From Sulfitobacter sp. OXR-159 (GTDB taxonomy: Bacteria; Pseudomonadota; Alphaproteobacteria; Rhodobacterales; Rhodobacteraceae), in contig NZ_CP139707.1 of assembly GCF_034377145.1 (NCBI RefSeq), positions 2,423,501 to 2,487,500 of the forward strand: DNA of 64,000 nt. Reading direction: 5' to 3'. The notes beneath the pieces were generated by a model. The model was given only the letters and a program-made list of their open reading frames with translations. It was not told where the DNA came from and made no database searches. The position numbers were made by a program, and so were the translations under genes. Shown in pieces: positions 44,681-53,588 of this stretch; position 1 is the stretch's first letter; each line of letters starts with the position of its first letter.

Positions 44681-47600
44681 ATGACAAAACAACCGCGCGA
44701 ATTTACCACTTATAAACTTGATGACCGCTATGATCAGACCGAAGGCCGCGTTTTCCTGACCGGGACGCAGGCACTGGTGCGCATCCTGCTGGATCAGGCC
44801 CGCCGCGATCGCGAGGCGGGGCTGAACACCGCCGGTTTCGTTTCGGGCTACCGCGGCTCCCCCTTGGGCGGGCTTGATCTGGAATACTGGCGCATCAAAG
44901 ACCGCGTGGCCAAGGCGGGGGTGAAGTTCCTGCCCGCAGTGAACGAAGACCTTGGTGCCACCGCGGTATTGGGCGCGCAACAGGCCCACCTCGACCCACA
45001 GGCGGAGGTCGAGGGCGTCTTTTCCATGTGGTACGGCAAGGGGCCGGGGGTGGACCGTTCGGGCGACGCGCTGAAACATGGCAACGCTTACGGCTCGGCC
45101 CCCAAAGGCGGCGTTTTGGTGGTGGCGGGCGACGATCATGGCTGCGTCTCGTCCTCGATGCCGCACCAGTCAGACGTGGGCTTCATGTCGTGGTTCATGC
45201 CGACGTTGAACCCGGCTTCCGTCGCCGAATACCAAGCCTTCGGTGAATACGGCATCGCGCTTTCACGCTTCTCGGGCACTTGGGTGGGTTTCAAGGCGAT
45301 CTCGGAAACCGTGGAAAGCGGCGCATCGGTGACACTGACGCCCGACCGCGTGTTCAACCAGCCCGACTACACCGCGCCTCCGGGCGGGCTGCACGTGCGG
45401 CTTGGCGATCTGCCCTCGCCTGAGATTGAGACGCGGCTGCATCACAAGCTCGACGCGGTGCAGGCCTTCATGCGCGCCAATCCCATTGACCGGCATATCT
45501 ACGACACACAGGGCGCCACTTTCGGCATCGTGACCACCGGCAAGGGCCACCTCGACACGATGGAAGCGCTGCGGCTTCTGGGCCTGGATGAGGCCGCCTG
45601 CCGCCGCCTCGGCATCGACATCTACAAGATCGGCATGGTCTGGCCGCTGGCGCTGGACGACGCGCTCGACTTCGTGAAAGGCAAGCGCGAAGTGCTTGTG
45701 ATCGAAGAGAAACGCGGCATCATCGAAAGCCAGTTCAAAGAGGCCTTTTATGACTGGCCCGGCTCCAAACCTGCGCGGATGGTGGGCAAACATGACGAAA
45801 ACCTTGAGGAGTTGGTGCCTTGGACCGGCGAGCTGTCGCCGCTCAAACTGCTCCCGATCATTGCCGCGCGGCTCAGTGCCTTCTTTCCCGAAGAGAACCT
45901 GCTGGAAAAGGCCCGCGCCCTGACTGACCAGCCGCCCGTGCTGCTGAACGTCCCCGGCGCCACCCGCACGCCTTACTTCTGTTCGGGCTGCCCACATAAT
46001 TCCTCGACCAAACTGCCCGAAGGGTCAAAGGCCAACTCCGGCATTGGCTGCCATGTCATGGCCTCGTGGATGGACCGTGAAACCGCCGGTTTTGCCCAGA
46101 TGGGCGGCGAAGGCGTGCCGTGGATCGCCACCTCGATGTTCAACGGGGGCAAACATGTGTTCCAGAACCTTGGCGAGGGCACGTGGTACCACTCCGGCTC
46201 GCTCGCCATCCGCCAAGCGGTCGCGGCAAAGACGAACATCACCTACAAGATCCTCTACAACGACGCGGTTGCCATGACCGGCGGGCAGCCTGTCGATGGC
46301 CCTGTCTCAGTCGCCGCCATCGCGCAGGCCTGCCGCGCGGAAGGCGTCGCGCGGATCGCACTGGTCTCTGACCGGCCCGGACTGTTGGAGAAGGGTGATT
46401 TCCCCGCCGGCACCACATTTGATCACCGCAGCGCGCTTGACCGCGTGCAGCGCGAGCTGCGCGATATTCCGGGCGTCACAGTGCTGATCTATGAGCAGAC
46501 CTGCGCCACCGAGAAACGCCGCAAGCGCAAACGCGGGCTGATGGACGACCCTAAGAAATTCGTCATGATCAACGAACTGGTCTGCGAGGGTTGCGGCGAT
46601 TGTTCGTTGGAATCCAATTGCCTAAGCGTCGAGCCGAAGAAGACTGAGTTCGGCACCAAACGGCAGATCAACCAATCGACCTGTAACAAGGATTACTCCT
46701 GTCTCAACGGGTTCTGCCCCTCTTTCGTCACCGTCGAGGGCGGCAGCCGCCGCAAACGCTCTGGGGCCGGGCTGGACGTGGCGGGTCTTTCGGCGCAGCT
46801 GCCGATGCCCGAACTGCCCAGGCTCGACCAGCCCTTTAACCTGCTGGTGACCGGCGTAGGCGGCACCGGCGTTGTCACTGTGGGCGCGCTCATCACCATG
46901 GCGGCGCATCTCGAAGGGCTGGGCTCCAGCGTGCTGGACTTCACCGGCTTTGCTCAGAAATTTGGCACCGTGCTGGGCTATGTGCGGCTCGCCCAAACCC
47001 CCGAGGAGGTGCATCAGGTGCGCATCGATCAGGGCGGCGCCGACGCGGTGATCGGTTGCGACATGGTGGTCAGCTCCGCGCCCAAAGCCTCGGCCCACTA
47101 CCGGCGCGGCACGCGGATCGTGCTTAACCGCGCCGAGATGCCGACCGGCGATCTGGTGCTGAACCGCGACGCCGAGCTGCGGATCGACGACCGCGAGATG
47201 GTGATCGCGCAGGCTGTGGGAGCGGAGAACCTCAGTGCCTTTGACGCCAACGCCATGGCCGAAAAACTGATGGGCGACGCGGTCTTCGCCAACGTGATGA
47301 TGCTGGGTTATGCTTGGCAGAGGGGCCTTGTCCCGGTCTCGCTCACCGCGCTGGAGCAGGCGATCGAGTTGAATGGCGTGGTGCCCGACAAGAACCGCGC
47401 CGCCTTTGGCTTTGGCCGGGTCATGGCCGCAAACCCCGAGGCGATTGAGGCGCATTTTGCCCCGGCGCCCGCCCCGGATGAAAGTGTCGACAGCCTGATC
47501 GCGCGGCGGATGGAGTTCCTTACCGGCTACCAGAACCGAGCCTACGCCGAGCGCTATAAATCCCGCCTTGATGCTTTGACAAACGCGCTGCCAGACGGCT

Positions 47601-48082
47601 CCGAAGACCTGCTGCGCGCTGCGGCGAAATCGCTGTTCAAACTCATGGCCTACAAGGACGAATACGAGGTCGCCCGCCTGCACCGCCAAAGCGGTTTTGA
47701 GGATCGCATCGCCGATAGTTTCGAGGGCGACTACAAGGTGCACTACCACCTCGCCCCGCCCGCATGGCCCACCGGCCGCGATGGCCGCGGACGCCCCAAC
47801 AAGCGCAAGTTTGGCCCGTGGATGGGGCGTGCCTTTGACCTATTGGCCGCGATGAAACCCCTGCGCGGCACATGGGCTGACCCATTCAGCTACGGCGCTG
47901 ATCGCAAGCTGGAGGTCGGGCTGATCGACTGGTACGAGGCGGTTATGGCCGAGGCCCCGGCCCTGCCCCATGACGAAGCGCTCGCGGTGCTTTCCGCACC
48001 GATGGAGATCCGCGGCTACGGCCCCGTGAAAGAGGCCGCGGCCGAAAAGGTGCAGGCCGAAGTCGCCGCGCACCTAGGCTAA
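44681..48082 (+). CDS. Fused indolepyruvate:ferredoxin oxidoreductase
   Basis: Decarboxylates aryl or branched 2-ketoacids to acyl-CoA, passing electrons to ferredoxin; used in aromatic and branched amino acid breakdown. The 1133-residue protein joins the alpha and beta parts: a TPP and transketolase-like N-terminus (FVSGYRGSPLGGLDLE), a thiamine part around FCSGCPHNSSTKLP and GIGCHVMASWMD, an Fe-S motif CEGCGDCSLESNC (about residues 635-647), and the gamma domain from VTGVGGTGVVTVGALI (near 722). One ferredoxin-like cluster is visible instead of the two 4Fe-4S clusters of archaeal IorA. Likely controlled by the divergent Lrp regulator. Confidence 0.93.
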   Translation: MTKQPREFTTYKLDDRYDQTEGRVFLTGTQALVRILLDQARRDREAGLNTAGFVSGYRGSPLGGLDLEYWRIKDRVAKAGVKFLPAVNEDLGATAVLGAQQAHLDPQAEVEGVFSMWYGKGPGVDRSGDALKHGNAYGSAPKGGVLVVAGDDHGCVSSSMPHQSDVGFMSWFMPTLNPASVAEYQAFGEYGIALSRFSGTWVGFKAISETVESGASVTLTPDRVFNQPDYTAPPGGLHVRLGDLPSPEIETRLHHKLDAVQAFMRANPIDRHIYDTQGATFGIVTTGKGHLDTMEALRLLGLDEAACRRLGIDIYKIGMVWPLALDDALDFVKGKREVLVIEEKRGIIESQFKEAFYDWPGSKPARMVGKHDENLEELVPWTGELSPLKLLPIIAARLSAFFPEENLLEKARALTDQPPVLLNVPGATRTPYFCSGCPHNSSTKLPEGSKANSGIGCHVMASWMDRETAGFAQMGGEGVPWIATSMFNGGKHVFQNLGEGTWYHSGSLAIRQAVAAKTNITYKILYNDAVAMTGGQPVDGPVSVAAIAQACRAEGVARIALVSDRPGLLEKGDFPAGTTFDHRSALDRVQRELRDIPGVTVLIYEQTCATEKRRKRKRGLMDDPKKFVMINELVCEGCGDCSLESNCLSVEPKKTEFGTKRQINQSTCNKDYSCLNGFCPSFVTVEGGSRRKRSGAGLDVAGLSAQLPMPELPRLDQPFNLLVTGVGGTGVVTVGALITMAAHLEGLGSSVLDFTGFAQKFGTVLGYVRLAQTPEEVHQVRIDQGGADAVIGCDMVVSSAPKASAHYRRGTRIVLNRAEMPTGDLVLNRDAELRIDDREMVIAQAVGAENLSAFDANAMAEKLMGDAVFANVMMLGYAWQRGLVPVSLTALEQAIELNGVVPDKNRAAFGFGRVMAANPEAIEAHFAPAPAPDESVDSLIARRMEFLTGYQNRAYAERYKSRLDALTNALPDGSEDLLRAAAKSLFKLMAYKDEYEVARLHRQSGFEDRIADSFEGDYKVHYHLAPPAWPTGRDGRGRPNKRKFGPWMGRAFDLLAAMKPLRGTWADPFSYGADRKLEVGLIDWYEAVMAEAPALPHDEALAVLSAPMEIRGYGPVKEAAAEKVQAEVAAHLG

Positions 48083-48253
48083 GAGCGTCGTCGAGAAATC
48101 ACCGCGCCGCGCGGCCTCATACAGTTTGAGGTCGGGCGAACAGTCAGCAAAGTGCGCCACCATCACCAGCGGGATGACCAAAACGTCGCCCGCTTCCAGC
48201 CTCCGCGGTACTTGCAGATATTCAGCCAAGATATCGCCCGGCAAGCGCATCAT
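48074..48253 (-). CDS. Possible small protein, unknown
   Basis: An open frame of 59 codons from ATG at 48253 (MMRLPGDILAEYLQVP) to TAG at 48074-48076, overlapping the end of the oxidoreductase gene by nine bases. The sequence has ordinary amino acid composition (EAGDVLVIPLVMVAHFADC) and fits local codon use, but the upstream ribosome site is weak (ccagg). It could be a real small gene or the remnant of a longer one; no family is recognised. Confidence 0.35.
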   Translation of the reverse strand: MMRLPGDILAEYLQVPRRLEAGDVLVIPLVMVAHFADCSPDLKLYEAARRGDFSTTLLA

Positions 48254-48691
48254 CCTGGTGATTTCATTGACCTTTGCCGCAGTTGAGCGGGCAGAATGTT
48301 AGGCGCCAACGGCGTGCTACGCACGACATCCGATAAAGTTTCCCTCGATCACCCAATCGTGAAGGCGAGTCGCAGCGCGAAACTCCCCACGTTCACAAGA
48401 ACCGCATATTCTCGCCCTGTTTTGGCTCTCCAATCCGCATTTCAACGCCCAGAACTCTGCACGATATGCGACAAATCACCTCCCGCGATGCGGGAAAACA
48501 AGGGCGTGGGGCCGCCACAGGCTGCGAATTCAATGGTTTCGCGGAACTCCAAAATATGGTTAATATTTAACGGAACGGCACAAGCTATTGGTGCAGCAAC
48601 GTCACAATTTCGCCGGGTTTATGCGACTAAATGTGAACAGATTAAAAAGACACCCGGACTGCCCGTCTGCCCCACGAAAGAGGTGCCAAAA
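48254..48691. other. Upstream region of the response regulator gene
   Basis: About 440 bases without a convincing gene. An open frame continues upstream from the response regulator to 48296 but its sequence is not family-like. The last 200 bases are clearly AT-richer (for example aatatggttaatatttaacgg near 48550), as expected of a promoter region. I see no strong hairpin or operator. Confidence 0.5.
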
Positions 48692-49669
48692 ATGAAAATT
48701 CTTGCCGTCGACGATGACCCTTTTATCCGCGAATTGCTGCCCGTTGTTTTCCGCGAAGCTGATTATCCCTATCTGACTTTGGCCGACTCCGGCGCTGCCG
48801 CTTTGGATCTGCTCGAAACCACCAAAGACCATTTTGATTGCCTGCTCTTGGATATCGAAATGCCCGAAATGGACGGCATCACCCTATGCCGCCGCATCCG
48901 CACGCTGGAGGCTTATCAAGACACGCCGATCTTGATGGTGACCTCGCGCGCCGACGCGACCGCGATCGAAAGCGCTTTTGCCGCTGGGGCCAACGACTAT
49001 GTGACCAAACCATTTGATGTAAAAGACATTGCAACCCGCGTGCATATCGCCGAGCGGATGTTGGAAAACACCCAGCGTGCCCCGCGCCTTGACCCGCATC
49101 ATCTGAAAGAAGCCGGAGAGCCCGGCGCCCATGATTTCGCACTGGCCGATCCTGTGCATATCAACGGGGTCGAGCAGTTGGTGCTCCCCTTCTCCTTGGG
49201 CAATTACCTGTCGCAATTGTCGCGCCAGCACCTTGATATCTGCCAGGTTTTCGCCGTGAAGATCGAACATATCGATGAGCTTTACGCGACCTGCAACACC
49301 CGCGAATTCGCCCGCGCCGTTACCTCTGCCGCCCAAGCGATCGCGCGTGTGGTCGATTGCCCGCAACTGCTGATGACCCACAATGGGTCTGGCACGCTGC
49401 TGTGCATCGTGACCGGCGACAGCCTGCCCGCATGGCCCGAGATCGAAGTGCTCATTCAAGGTGAGCTTGACGGGATGGACCTGCGCTATGACGACAACAG
49501 CCCACTATCGGTAATGCTGTCTGTGGGCGGCCCGATCCAGCCCAATGCCAGCCGCACCCAGCGGGTCAGAAAGACATTCGACCGCGCCATTCGCCGTGTG
49601 ACGATGCGCCAGAAGGTGAAACTCGACACCGCCCCGACCGAGAAACCCTCCGTCTCTGCCGCGCATTGA
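48692..49669 (+). CDS. Response regulator with degenerate GGDEF-like output domain
   Basis: A 325-residue protein from ATG at 48692. The receiver domain (residues 1-120) has the acidic pair AVDDDPF, the phosphoacceptor Asp in CLLLDIEMPEMDG, the switch residues in MVTSRADA, and the conserved Lys in VTKPFDV. The C-terminal part (about 160-310) has the spacing of a GGDEF fold (LSQLSRQHLDICQVFAVKIEH) but the signature position reads NGSGTLLC, so diguanylate cyclase activity is unlikely. It stands alone, 30 kb from the MHYT kinase. The output role is unknown. Confidence 0.78.
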   Translation: MKILAVDDDPFIRELLPVVFREADYPYLTLADSGAAALDLLETTKDHFDCLLLDIEMPEMDGITLCRRIRTLEAYQDTPILMVTSRADATAIESAFAAGANDYVTKPFDVKDIATRVHIAERMLENTQRAPRLDPHHLKEAGEPGAHDFALADPVHINGVEQLVLPFSLGNYLSQLSRQHLDICQVFAVKIEHIDELYATCNTREFARAVTSAAQAIARVVDCPQLLMTHNGSGTLLCIVTGDSLPAWPEIEVLIQGELDGMDLRYDDNSPLSVMLSVGGPIQPNASRTQRVRKTFDRAIRRVTMRQKVKLDTAPTEKPSVSAAH

Positions 49670-49691
49670 GCCAAGGCGGATGCCCCATGAA

Positions 49692-49716
49692 AAACCCGCC
49701 TCACTGGCGGGTTTTT
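49692..49716. terminator. Bidirectional terminator after the response regulator
   Basis: Stem AAACCCGCC (49692-49700) and GGCGGGTTT (49706-49714) with a five-base loop, followed by TT on the plus strand and, on the minus strand, a run ending TTTTCATG. It lies between two convergent genes. Confidence 0.8.
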
Positions 49717-49720
49717 GCAT

Positions 49721-50086
49721 TCAGTTGATGGGGAATTGCACCAGACAACGCTCGGCGATGCGGCGGTAATCCTCCAATGTGTCCGGCACGCTGCGTCGGT
49801 CGCGCATCACCTCCATCGCTGCACGTTTCTGGGCCCAACTGCCCTCAACATGTCGGTCAAGGATGCGCACGGTGACGCCCAGCATCACGTTTTTCTCCCC
49901 CTCCCCGATCAGCTCCGCCGAAGAAAGCGCCACCGCCGTCAGGGCCAGCGTGTTGGCGCAGCGCAAAGCGGCGGCCTCGCGCCCCTCATAGATACGTGTG
50001 CCAGCTGTCGCCATGCCGGGATGGGCCAGCGCGCCAAAGGACAAAGCAAAAACCGTCACCGCCGTTAGAGAGAACCTGCGCGGCAC
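49721..50086 (-). CDS. Small secreted protein of unknown function
   Basis: A 121-residue protein with a signal peptide (SLTAVTVFALSFGALAHPGMATA) and a mature helical domain containing two cysteines (LRCANTLAL and RCLVQFPIN) that could form a disulfide. No family recognised. It starts at 50086, two bases after the stop of the upstream RAM-domain gene (50088), so both probably share one transcript. Confidence 0.72.
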   Translation of the reverse strand: MPRRFSLTAVTVFALSFGALAHPGMATAGTRIYEGREAAALRCANTLALTAVALSSAELIGEGEKNVMLGVTVRILDRHVEGSWAQKRAAMEVMRDRRSVPDTLEDYRRIAERCLVQFPIN

Positions 50087-50087
50087 C

Positions 50088-50327
50088 TCAAAAGACCTTG
50101 AAGGTCATCGTGGTCAAGGACCGCTCAATGCCTTCGATGTCCAACAGGTTGTCGTTGATGTAGACGCCCACATCCTCCCCCTTGGGGATATAAAGCTTCA
50201 TCAGCAGGTCATATTCACCAGAGGTGGAATAAAGCTCGGAATGAATTTCGCGCAGGGCGATTTCCTCGGCAACACGATAGGTCGTGCCCGGTCGGCAGCG
50301 GATCTGGATGAATACGCAGGTGGTCAT
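50088..50327 (-). CDS. Stand-alone Lrp/AsnC ligand-binding (RAM) domain protein
   Basis: A 79-residue protein made of only the regulator-of-amino-acid-metabolism domain: CVFIQIRCRPGTTYRVAEEI, EYDLLMKLYIPKGEDV and SLTTMTFKVF form its beta-alpha-beta-beta-alpha-beta pattern. No helix-turn-helix is present, so it cannot bind DNA itself; such small proteins may bind amino acids or pair with full Lrp proteins. It lies divergent from hisB with a small secreted protein downstream. Confidence 0.85.
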   Translation of the reverse strand: MTTCVFIQIRCRPGTTYRVAEEIALREIHSELYSTSGEYDLLMKLYIPKGEDVGVYINDNLLDIEGIERSLTTMTFKVF

Positions 50328-50486
50328 GTCGCGCCTCTTTCTGGGATTTGGTTCAAGCTGACATATGGACCCTGCCCCCGCAATCCCCGATCGCGCCCAT
50401 GCAGGCTAAAGGTGCTTCACTGCTTGGGCTTGGCGTGGCGGCATGCCCTGCTATAAGGGCGCAGCAATTGCCTTCGGAGATGCCCT

Positions 50487-51074
50487 ATGCGTCGCAGCAC
50501 CCTGACCCGCACCACCGCCGAAACCGACATCACGGTCGAGATCAATCTCGACGGCAGTGGCCGCTATGACAATGAGACCGGCGTGGGTTTCTTTGACCAT
50601 ATGCTCGACCAATTGTCGCGCCACTCGCTGATCGATATCACGGTGCGCGCCAAAGGCGATCTGCACATCGATGATCACCACACGGTCGAAGACGTAGGCA
50701 TCACGCTGGGCCAAGCACTGACCCAAGCGCTCGGCGACAAACGCGGCATCCGCCGCTACGGGTCTTGCCTATTGGCGATGGACGACGCGCAAATCCGCTG
50801 CGCGCTCGACCTCTCTGCGCGGCCCTTCCTGATCTGGAACGTGGATTTCCCCACCAGCAGCATCGGCACATTCGACACCGAACTGGTGCGTGAGTTCTTC
50901 CAAGCACTCAGCACCCACGGCGGCATCACCCTGCATGTCGACGCGCTGCACGGGTTCAACAGCCACCATATCGCCGAAGCGGCCTTTAAATCGGTCGCCC
51001 GCGCCCTGCGCGAGGCGGTCGAAACCGACCCGCGCAAAGCGGATGCCATCCCCTCGACCAAGGGCGCCTTGTAA
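50487..51074 (+). CDS. hisB: Imidazoleglycerol-phosphate dehydratase
   Basis: Catalyses the sixth step of histidine synthesis, dehydrating imidazoleglycerol phosphate with Mn2+. The 195-residue monofunctional protein has [15 protein letters not shown] and [11 protein letters not shown] with the metal-binding histidines, and the second pair in [12 protein letters not shown]. No fused histidinol phosphatase domain. It starts the his group and is followed by hisH after five bases. Confidence 0.95.
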   Translation: MRRSTLTRTTAETDITVEINLDGSGRYDNETGVGFFDHMLDQLSRHSLIDITVRAKGDLHIDDHHTVEDVGITLGQALTQALGDKRGIRRYGSCLLAMDDAQIRCALDLSARPFLIWNVDFPTSSIGTFDTELVREFFQALSTHGGITLHVDALHGFNSHHIAEAAFKSVARALREAVETDPRKADAIPSTKGAL

Positions 51075-51078
51075 GCCA

Positions 51079-51717
51079 ATGCTGACAGTAATCATCGACT
51101 ACGAATCCGGCAATCTGCACTCGGCCCACAAAGCCTTTGAGCGTATGGCCCGCGAAAACGACGCAGGCGAAGTCACCGTGACGTCAGACGCCGAGGTCGT
51201 CGCCCGCGCCGACCGTCTGGTGCTGCCCGGCGATGGCGCTTTCCCGGCTTGTATGGCAGCGCTGAAAGGCGCCGGTGGCCTCTATGAAGCCATGGTCGAA
51301 GCGGTTGAGGAAAAGGGGCGCCCTTTCCTTGGCATCTGTGTCGGCATGCAGCTGATGGCCAGCATGGGCCGCGAATACAAAGACACCCCGGGATTGGGTT
51401 GGATCGGTGGAGAGGTGACCCAGATCACCCCCGCGAACCCGAAACTTAAAGTCCCTCACATGGGCTGGAACGACTTGGTGATCGATCATGACCATGCGGT
51501 CTTCGACGGGCTGCACACCGGTGATCACACCTATTTCGTGCACAGCTACCACATGGCTGTAGCAAACCCTGCCGAACGGCTGGCCCATGTCGATTACGGC
51601 GGCGAGGTCACGGCGATTATTGGCCGCGATACGATGCTGGGCATGCAGTTCCACCCTGAAAAAAGCCAAACCACCGGCCTGCGGCTGATCTCGAACTTTT
51701 TGAACTGGACGCCTTAA
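51079..51717 (+). CDS. hisH: Imidazole glycerol phosphate synthase, glutaminase subunit
   Basis: Supplies ammonia from glutamine to HisF in histidine synthesis. The 212-residue amidotransferase has LPGDGAFPACM, the nucleophile Cys in LGICVGMQLM and the catalytic His-Glu in GMQFHPEKSQ. ATG at 51079 gives MLTVIIDYESGN, the standard start. It is four bases after hisB and 1.9 kb upstream of hisA, from which it is separated by DUF2147 and an IS. Confidence 0.95.
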   Translation: MLTVIIDYESGNLHSAHKAFERMARENDAGEVTVTSDAEVVARADRLVLPGDGAFPACMAALKGAGGLYEAMVEAVEEKGRPFLGICVGMQLMASMGREYKDTPGLGWIGGEVTQITPANPKLKVPHMGWNDLVIDHDHAVFDGLHTGDHTYFVHSYHMAVANPAERLAHVDYGGEVTAIIGRDTMLGMQFHPEKSQTTGLRLISNFLNWTP

Positions 51718-51747
51718 CCAGCGCCGCGCCTGTCGAAGCGTCGGACG

Positions 51748-51808
51748 GTATTTAAGAAAGGATGAAGTTGAAGAAAGACCCTCTTCAACTTCATCCTTTT
51801 ACAAATAC
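51748..51808. terminator. Long hairpin after hisH
   Basis: Arms 51748-51774 and 51782-51808 match at 24 of 27 positions around a seven-base loop (core AAGGATGAAGTTGAAGA paired with its complement). The AT-rich stem is unusual in this genome. No clear T-run follows, yet the position just after hisH suggests a transcription end or an RNA-stabilising structure. Confidence 0.6.
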
Positions 51809-51841
51809 CTCTGCGCTGCGCTTGCCTTCCGCAAAACACAA

Positions 51842-51873
51842 AGAAGGCGCGGAGATCGTTCCTCGCGCCTTCT
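51842..51873 (-). terminator. Terminator of the DUF2147 gene
   Basis: Stem AGAAGGCGCG (51842-51851) and CGCGCCTTCT (51864-51873) with a 12-base loop. On the minus strand TTGTGTTTTG follows, making it a good Rho-independent terminator for the gene at 51898-52287. Confidence 0.78.
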
Positions 51874-51897
51874 GACTTTCGTATCGAGGTAACGGCG

Positions 51898-52287
51898 TTA
51901 CTTAAGGCGCGCCCAGGTCTGTTTCGAACAAATCAGCCCGCCCGCGACGCAGCCCGAAAGTTTGAGCGATTTGCCCGAGACGTCCATCTTGCCGATATAG
52001 ATTTTGCCGTTCGACGGGCGCCATACTTTACCGGCGTATTTGCCGCCGCCCTGGGGCTTCATATCGATAACGAGCGTTTTGCCGATATTGGGCGATTTAT
52101 ACTCACCGCTGTCGTTGAACGTGCGCGCGATAGTGCCGCAGATCGCCCCGCCGCAGGGGGCCATTTTCACATGGGCGTAAGCGCCGTCATCCACCTGCGT
52201 TTGCCATGTACCGACTGCCGGATCCGCCGCATGGGCGGCACCGGTCAGGCCAAGGCCCAGAAGGGCCGCTGCAAAAAACTGTTTCAT
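51898..52287 (-). CDS. DUF2147 secreted protein
   Basis: A 129-residue periplasmic protein. ATG at 52287 has a strong ggaggag ribosome site and begins a signal peptide (FFAAALLGLGLTGAAHAA). The mature part has VGTWQTQVDDGAYAHVKMAP and GKVWRPSNGKIYIGKM, the DUF2147 pattern of a beta-sheet domain, plus three cysteines that may form disulfides. Function unknown. It is on the opposite strand to the his genes it interrupts. Confidence 0.87.
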   Translation of the reverse strand: MKQFFAAALLGLGLTGAAHAADPAVGTWQTQVDDGAYAHVKMAPCGGAICGTIARTFNDSGEYKSPNIGKTLVIDMKPQGGGKYAGKVWRPSNGKIYIGKMDVSGKSLKLSGCVAGGLICSKQTWARLK

Positions 52288-52350
52288 GATCTCTCCTCCC
52301 GATCTGGGTTTAGTGTTAGACACAACTTTCTTTCGGGCAAGACTGACCTA

Positions 52351-53520
52351 GTGTTCTCCACCTGACAGGAGATTCCCATCGGCAACGTGATGTGCCATAT
52401 TTGAGGCATGAGACGCCATGACATCTGCCTTTACCTTGGCCCCGCCGACCGTACTGAGCTTCAAGCCCTGATCAGCAACCGCAACACTGCGCGCAAGCTT
52501 GTCTGGCGGGCCGAGATCGTCCTGGCCACAGCGGACGGTCATGGCACGTTCGAGATTATGCGACGCGCGGGCACGTCGAAACCCACGGTCTGGCGCTGGC
52601 AGCAGCGGTATCTCGATGAGGGCGTGGCCGGTCTCAAGCGTGACAAGACGCGACCCTCGCGGGTGCCGCCTTTGCCCGTGGAAACAAGGCTGAAGGTGAT
52701 CGCCAAGACGGTGCAGGAAACCCCGCCCAATGCAACGCACTGGAGCCGCGCGCTAATGGCCGAAGCCATGGGCATCTCGCCGTCGAGCGTCGGCCGCATC
52801 TGGGCAGAAGCTGGCTTGAAGCCGCATCTCACGAAGGGGTTCAAGGTCTCGAACGACCCAAAGTTCGAGGAGAAGGTCACCGATATCGTCGGGCTCTACC
52901 TCGACCCGCCAGACCGTGCCGTGGTGCTCTGCGTCGATGAGAAATCCCAGATCCAGGCGCTGGATCGCACCCAGCCCGGACTGCCGCTCAAGAAGGGCCG
53001 TGCCGCGACCGTAACGCACGATTACAAACGCCATGGCACGACCACGCTGTTTGCTGCGCTGGATGTGAAATCAGGCACCGTCATTGGCGATTGCATGCCA
53101 CGCCATCGTGCGCAGGAGTTCCTGAAATTCCTCCGACAGATCGACAAGGCTGTGCCCACGCGGCGCGATGTGCATCTGGTGCTCGACAACTACGCCACCC
53201 ACAAGACGCCTGAGGTAAAGGCCTGGCTCGAAAAGCATCCGCGCTTCAAGCTGCACTTCACGCCCACCAGCGCGTCATGGCTGAACCTGGTGGAGCGCTT
53301 CTTTGCCGAGATCACATCAAGGCGCATCCGGCGCGGCAGCTATTCCAGCGTCGATGATCTTGAGGCCGCGATCTACGACTATCTGGCCCACCACAACGAG
53401 AAGCCAAGGCCCTTCAAATGGACCAAAACCGCAGAGGATATCCTCACCCGGGAACGTCGCGCGCTGGACAAGCTCGATGAAACTCGCGGAAACAGGTAGG
53501 AAGTGTCAGACTCAGAGCAC
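52351..53520 (+). mobile_element. IS630-family insertion sequence, copy 2 (before hisA)
   Basis: A 1170-bp element with the same ends as copy 1, flanked by TA at 52349-52350 and 53521-53522. Its transposase gene points rightward, towards hisA. Removing it and one TA brings DUF2147's upstream region to within about 66 bases of hisA. It is in opposite orientation to copy 1. Confidence 0.96.
52408..53499 (+). CDS. IS630 family transposase (copy 2)
   Basis: A 363-residue DDE transposase identical in sequence to the one at 2014-3105, with the same [16 protein letters not shown] and [11 protein letters not shown] catalytic motifs. It is preceded by a ribosome-site-like gaggc. It is intact and presumably active. 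It ends 21 bases before the element's right end, and read-through could enter hisA. Confidence 0.96.
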   Translation: MRRHDICLYLGPADRTELQALISNRNTARKLVWRAEIVLATADGHGTFEIMRRAGTSKPTVWRWQQRYLDEGVAGLKRDKTRPSRVPPLPVETRLKVIAKTVQETPPNATHWSRALMAEAMGISPSSVGRIWAEAGLKPHLTKGFKVSNDPKFEEKVTDIVGLYLDPPDRAVVLCVDEKSQIQALDRTQPGLPLKKGRAATVTHDYKRHGTTTLFAALDVKSGTVIGDCMPRHRAQEFLKFLRQIDKAVPTRRDVHLVLDNYATHKTPEVKAWLEKHPRFKLHFTPTSASWLNLVERFFAEITSRRIRRGSYSSVDDLEAAIYDYLAHHNEKPRPFKWTKTAEDILTRERRALDKLDETRGNR

Positions 53521-53588
53521 TAGGGTCGCGTTGCAAAATCCTTGGCGACGTGCAAAAGGAAACCAACGTTCAGAACAAGGGCCCGGCC

